A stretch of DNA of 22,500 nucleotides from Carex sylvatica (taxonomy: Eukaryota > Streptophyta > Magnoliopsida > Poales > Cyperaceae), in contig CAXKVR010000688.1 of NCBI GenBank assembly GCA_964058845.1, positions 1-22,500 of the forward strand, given 5' to 3'. Shown one piece after another: positions 19,752 through 22,500 of the stretch. The translations under genes were made by a program, and so were the position numbers. The notes beneath the pieces are model-generated. The model had not been told where the DNA came from and did no database searches. It saw nothing but the letters and a program-made list of their open reading frames with translations. The first letter of the stretch is position 1. Every line of letters begins with the position of its first letter.

Positions 19752-20028
19752 GGTGATGTCAAACTGAATGCTGAATTATTCAGTTGACTGAACTTTGACC
19801 AAATTAAATCTGAATAATTTGCAAATTTTATGAACTTTTTCCTAATTTTACAAATTATTCACAAAATTTTTCCGAATTTTCTCAGAACAATTTTTTTTTT
19901 TTTGCTCCCTTACAAGATTGAGATTTCTAATCTAGATAATTCTGAATCATTCTCAAATTATACCTGAGTTATTCCTGAATTATGAATTTTTGAACTCGCC
20001 AAATCAAATTCGAATAATTCATTTGTCA
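19752..20028 (-). repeat. Dispersed non-coding repeat, copy 2
   Basis: Its reverse complement aligns with 2411-2675 from the AAATGAATTATTCG end to the ATCACC end with many substitutions, so it is an older copy of the same family in opposite orientation. It is non-coding. The two copies flank about 17 kb that contains the retroelement and the second MULE. Confidence 0.6.
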
Positions 20029-20174
20029 CTATGATCAATAATAAATCTGGTGAGTTTGTGATCCGCTACACCACTGTCAATATTTTGAAAGGTATCACAA
20101 GATCCAAAAGAAAAGATAGGATTCCTTCGTAGGCGATTCTATCATGAAATGGGGAATAAAAGCAATGAATTTCG

Positions 20175-20201
20175 ATATATATATATATATATATATATAT
20201 A
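20175..20201. repeat. (AT)n microsatellite
   Basis: A simple AT run directly before the fold-back element. A similar AT run follows the element at about 20622-20637, so the element probably inserted into a TA-rich site. Confidence 0.85.
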
Positions 20202-20616
20202 GGTTAGCTACTATGCTTATATAAGCATATCTCCACATATGCTTATAACTCATTTTTGTGTTTCTAATGTTCAAATGGTCAATCTGAACCGTTAGATGTG
20301 ATCTCTATATTGAAATGTGCTTGGAGACTAAATTTTACATTTTTCTGAATTTGTTTACTATTTATTAAGCCACTTTGAAAATCGCTGATCCAACGGTGGC
20401 TTAACAAAACAGTAAAATCAGAAGCCACTGTTGGATCAGATTTTAAAATTGGCTTAATAAATAGTAAAAAAATTCAGAAAAATGTAAAATTTAGTCTCCA
20501 AGCACATTTCAATATAGAGATCACATCTAACGGTTCAGATCGACCATTTGGACACTGAAAACACAAAAATGAGTTATAAGCATATGTGGGGATATGCTTA
20601 TATAAGCATAGTAACC
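20202..20616. mobile_element. Fold-back MITE, GCTTATATAAGC family
   Basis: The left end is GGTTAGCTACTATGCTTATA and the right end is its inverted copy with a 4-bp difference (GGTTACTATGC). The arms run nearly to the centre at about 20410. GCTTATATAAGC is itself palindromic. The inner arms carry GGAGACTAAATTTTACATTT and TTTACTATTTATTAAGCCAC, shared with the other fold-back elements here. The small frame 20548-20739 is incidental. Confidence 0.8.
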
Positions 20617-20637
20617 AACATCATATATATATATATA

Positions 20638-20665
20638 CTAGTATCGTACTCGTGCGTTGCAACGG
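20638..20665 (-). mobile_element. Candidate Helitron 3' terminus
   Basis: Read on the minus strand, CCGTTGCAACGCACGAG is followed after a short spacer by CTAG and then T. This fits the Helitron pattern of a hairpin about 10 bp before a CTRR end inserted before T. I recall CCCGTTGCAACGCACGGG-type termini from plant genomes. Here the outer stem is imperfect. The rest of the element would lie to the right, and its other end was not found. Confidence 0.35.
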
Positions 20666-20960
20666 AAATAAATTATTTTATTATAAAATATTATAAAATG
20701 AAGAAGATCAAGCTTTTTATTATTTCATTATTTGTGTGACCTTTTTGAAAATCAACCGTTCAAATACGTGCCGCACAAATCTCAAAGCAATAATAATACT
20801 GATACAATCTGGATACGGCGATACGATAATTTTCAAACATAAAGGATACGATACGGCTAATAATATATATTTTTTTTTATTATTTTATATATGATATTTA
20901 TATAATTCTAATTTAAATCAAATTTGTAGAGAAAAATAGTTAAATATTATATTTATCTAT
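20666..20960. other. AT-rich stretch, no gene seen
   Basis: AT-rich with short GATACG repeats near 20812-20860. It could be the interior of the candidate Helitron, but nothing in it confirms this. Confidence 0.4.
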
Positions 20961-20969
20961 AAGATAACA

Positions 20970-21050
20970 CATGTGAACTCTAGTGTAGTGGTAAGAATTT
21001 TGGCACCAACAGAACTCAACTAGGTTCGAATCCCGCCTTCAGCAGAAAAA
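20970..21050 (+). repeat. Candidate tRNA-derived SINE head
   Basis: TAGTGTAGTGGTAAG near 20981 resembles a polymerase III A box, and GGTTCGAATCC at 21023-21033 is a good B box about 40 bp later. An A8 run follows. No cloverleaf acceptor stem could be drawn, so an intact tRNA is unlikely. The GC-rich stretch after it (about 21055-21165, with repeated GGCGC and CACGGG words) may be the SINE body or unrelated DNA. Confidence 0.45.
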
Positions 21051-21309
21051 AAAGGGTGCGCGGTGCACAGGCTTGGTCCACAGGCGCCATGCGTGGTTTA
21101 GAGGCGCGGTCCACGGGTGCGGCGTGCGATCTACGGGCGCTGGGATCATATGTGGCGCGACCAGTGCATGCTTAAGTGTTGAAGCGCATAATTTGAAAAA
21201 TTCATCTATGTGCGATCTGAAAATTCAACGGCTGAGCATTCTTTAAAAAAAACAGTAAATCAGGATCCTTGCAGGATCTAGACATTAAGCTCCTTAATAA
21301 GGAGGATCT

Positions 21310-21360
21310 ACACAAAAATACTTATGCATTACAAGATATCATAGCCATCTCTTAGTTATA
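21310..21360 (-). repeat. 51-bp arm, perfect inverted copy of 21780-21830
   Basis: This segment is an exact reverse complement of 21780-21830, the left terminus of the fold-back element at 21788. Adjacent TA runs extend the match. It looks like a stray end of that family, either from a truncated second element or from an inverted duplication. Confidence 0.85.
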
Positions 21361-21371
21361 TATATAGAGAG

Positions 21372-21757
21372 AGGAGGGTTCAAATGCACCCTATCTTTCA
21401 AATCATTTTTCTCCATTTTGAAAGTCCGAATAGTCCATTCGAACCGTGAGATGCGATATATATATTAAGATGTGCTTGGAGACCAAATTTTACATTTTTT
21501 AGAATTTTTTTACTATTTTTTTAGATTTATTGAAAATCGCTGTTTTTAGCAAATCTGGACCATAAAAAATAGCGATTTTCAATAAATGTAAAAAAATAGT
21601 AAAAAAATTCCAAAAAATATAAAATTTGGTCTGCAAGCACATCTTAATATATAGATCGCATCTAACTGTTCGAATTAACTATTTTGACTTTGAAAACGGA
21701 GATAAAAGATAGGGTGCATTTGGGTGCACCAAAATTTGGGTGCATTTGAACCCTCCT
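21372..21757. mobile_element. Fold-back MITE, AGGAGGGTTC family
   Basis: The ends are AGGAGGGTTCAAATGCACCC and its inverted copy. The right side also has an extra GGGTGCATTTG/GGGTGCACC partial repeat (about 21720-21750). The inner arms contain GGAGACCAAATTTTACATTT and its inverted partner, and the centre is near 21565. It is flanked by TA-rich sequence, so its duplication cannot be defined. It lies between the two perfect 51-bp arms. Confidence 0.8.
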
Positions 21758-21787
21758 GATATATATATATATATATATATATAACTA

Positions 21788-22204
21788 AGAGATGGCTATG
21801 ATATCTTGTAATGCATAAGTATTTTTGTGTATTGAATTATAAATCACTGATTCAAAGTTTAAATGACTGATTCAAACCGTTCATCTTGTTCTTCATATTA
21901 ATATGTATTTGGAGACCAAATTTTATATTTTTTGGAACATTTTTACTATTTATTAAGCCACTTTGAAAATAGCTAATCTAACAGTAACAATAAAATCAAA
22001 ATGCACCATTGAATCAGCGATTTTCAAAGTAGCTTAATAAATAGTAAAAAAAATTTAAAAAATGTAAAATTTGGTCTCCAAGCACATATTAATATGGAGA
22101 ACAAGATATACGGTTTGAATCGGTCATTTGAATTTTGAATCTGATGATTTATAATTCAATGCACAAAAATATCTATGCATTGCAATGTACCATAAGTCAT
22201 CTCT
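21788..22204. mobile_element. Fold-back MITE, AGAGATG family
   Basis: The left end AGAGATGGCTATGATATC and the right end (complement of AGAGATGACTTATGGTAC) are inverted, with the match continuing through GAATTATAAATCA and inward to the shared GGAGACCAAATTTTA and TTTACTATTTATTAAGCCAC blocks. It is non-coding. Both flanks are TA-rich. Confidence 0.75.
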
Positions 22205-22500
22205 ATATATTAATATATTTTCGTACATATATAATTCATTCGTGGCTTGTTGGGAGTTGGGATTGTTGAGAATTCTAAAATGGAGCATCACGATCGCACA
22301 TTATTATTCCTTTGACTCGAACATCGTATTTAATTATTTCGGTTCATGATTTATAAAGTGATTTTTTTTTTTTACATTTTTGCAGGAAAAGGTAAAAAGA
22401 AGAGAATAATAGAAAGTTATGTAACGCAAGAAGCCACGTAGAGCATATATACCAAATTTGCCTCAACATCTTTAATTCGATCCTTATCAAAATGCCACTT
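22205..22500. other. Window edge, no supported feature
   Basis: AT-rich DNA. A polypyrimidine run followed by TGCAG at 22381-22385 resembles a splice acceptor, with an 18-codon lysine-rich frame to TAG at 22439. That alone is too little to call an exon. Confidence 0.4.

Noticed and set aside
20976..21045. Functional tRNA gene
   Set aside because: A- and B-box-like words are present, but no acceptor stem or anticodon arm could be drawn; a SINE is more likely.
21290..21304. CTCCTTAATAAGGAG palindrome as a terminator or regulatory site
   Set aside because: A short perfect palindrome in AT-rich DNA with no gene beside it; no reason to assign a function.
22360..22441. Terminal exon of a host gene (splice acceptor plus 18 codons)
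   Set aside because: It rests only on a polypyrimidine-TGCAG and a short lysine-rich frame; no upstream exon or homology was recognised.

Overview
This is plant nuclear DNA, almost certainly from an angiosperm. It is AT-rich and made of nested transposable elements. The main evidence is a Ty3/gypsy retrotransposon of the Athila lineage with a primer-binding site complementary to plant tRNA-Asp. Around it lie Mutator-like elements (MULEs) with TATTAATA-type termini, several fold-back MITEs, and candidate Helitron and SINE pieces. I found no intact host gene.

Layout. 14-258 is a Tourist/PIF-Harbinger-like MITE with a TTA target duplication. 292-949 is a 329-bp tandem duplication that covers the left end of a non-autonomous MULE (728-2316), which is flanked by a perfect 9-bp target duplication. 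2411-2675 is a non-coding dispersed repeat with an inverted partner at 19752-20028. 3050-13560 is the Athila-type element, flanked by the 5-bp duplication CATGT. It holds a 5' LTR, a tRNA-Asp PBS, gag plus the start of protease, pol (protease end, RT, RNase H, integrase), a conserved post-pol hairpin, an Athila-type third ORF with an in-frame stop, and a 5'-truncated 3' LTR. 13566-15870 is intergenic DNA with several small inverted-repeat elements. 15873-19498 is a second MULE that still carries a recognisable MuDR-type transposase gene, but the catalytic domain is deleted and stops have accumulated. 19499-22500 is AT-rich DNA with three more fold-back elements, a candidate Helitron terminus and a candidate tRNA-derived SINE.

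How the parts relate. The retroelement encodes a full protein set in the usual order, but a one-base frame break in protease, a stop in ORF3 and loss of the 3' polypurine tract and LTR edge make this copy look dead. The LTRs differ at roughly 43 positions over about 1.45 kb by hand count, so the insertion is fairly young. The two MULEs share TIR sequence and belong to one lineage; the first is a deletion-type relative of the second.

The most unusual signal is an 11-bp quasi-palindrome, TACGGNCCGTA, repeated about 28 times. It is found only in the retroelement. It comes in pairs or triplets spaced 20-22 bp centre to centre, and it sits in LTRs, leader and inter-domain linkers but not in the catalytic domains. 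It is read in all three frames, so the constraint seems to act on DNA or RNA rather than protein.
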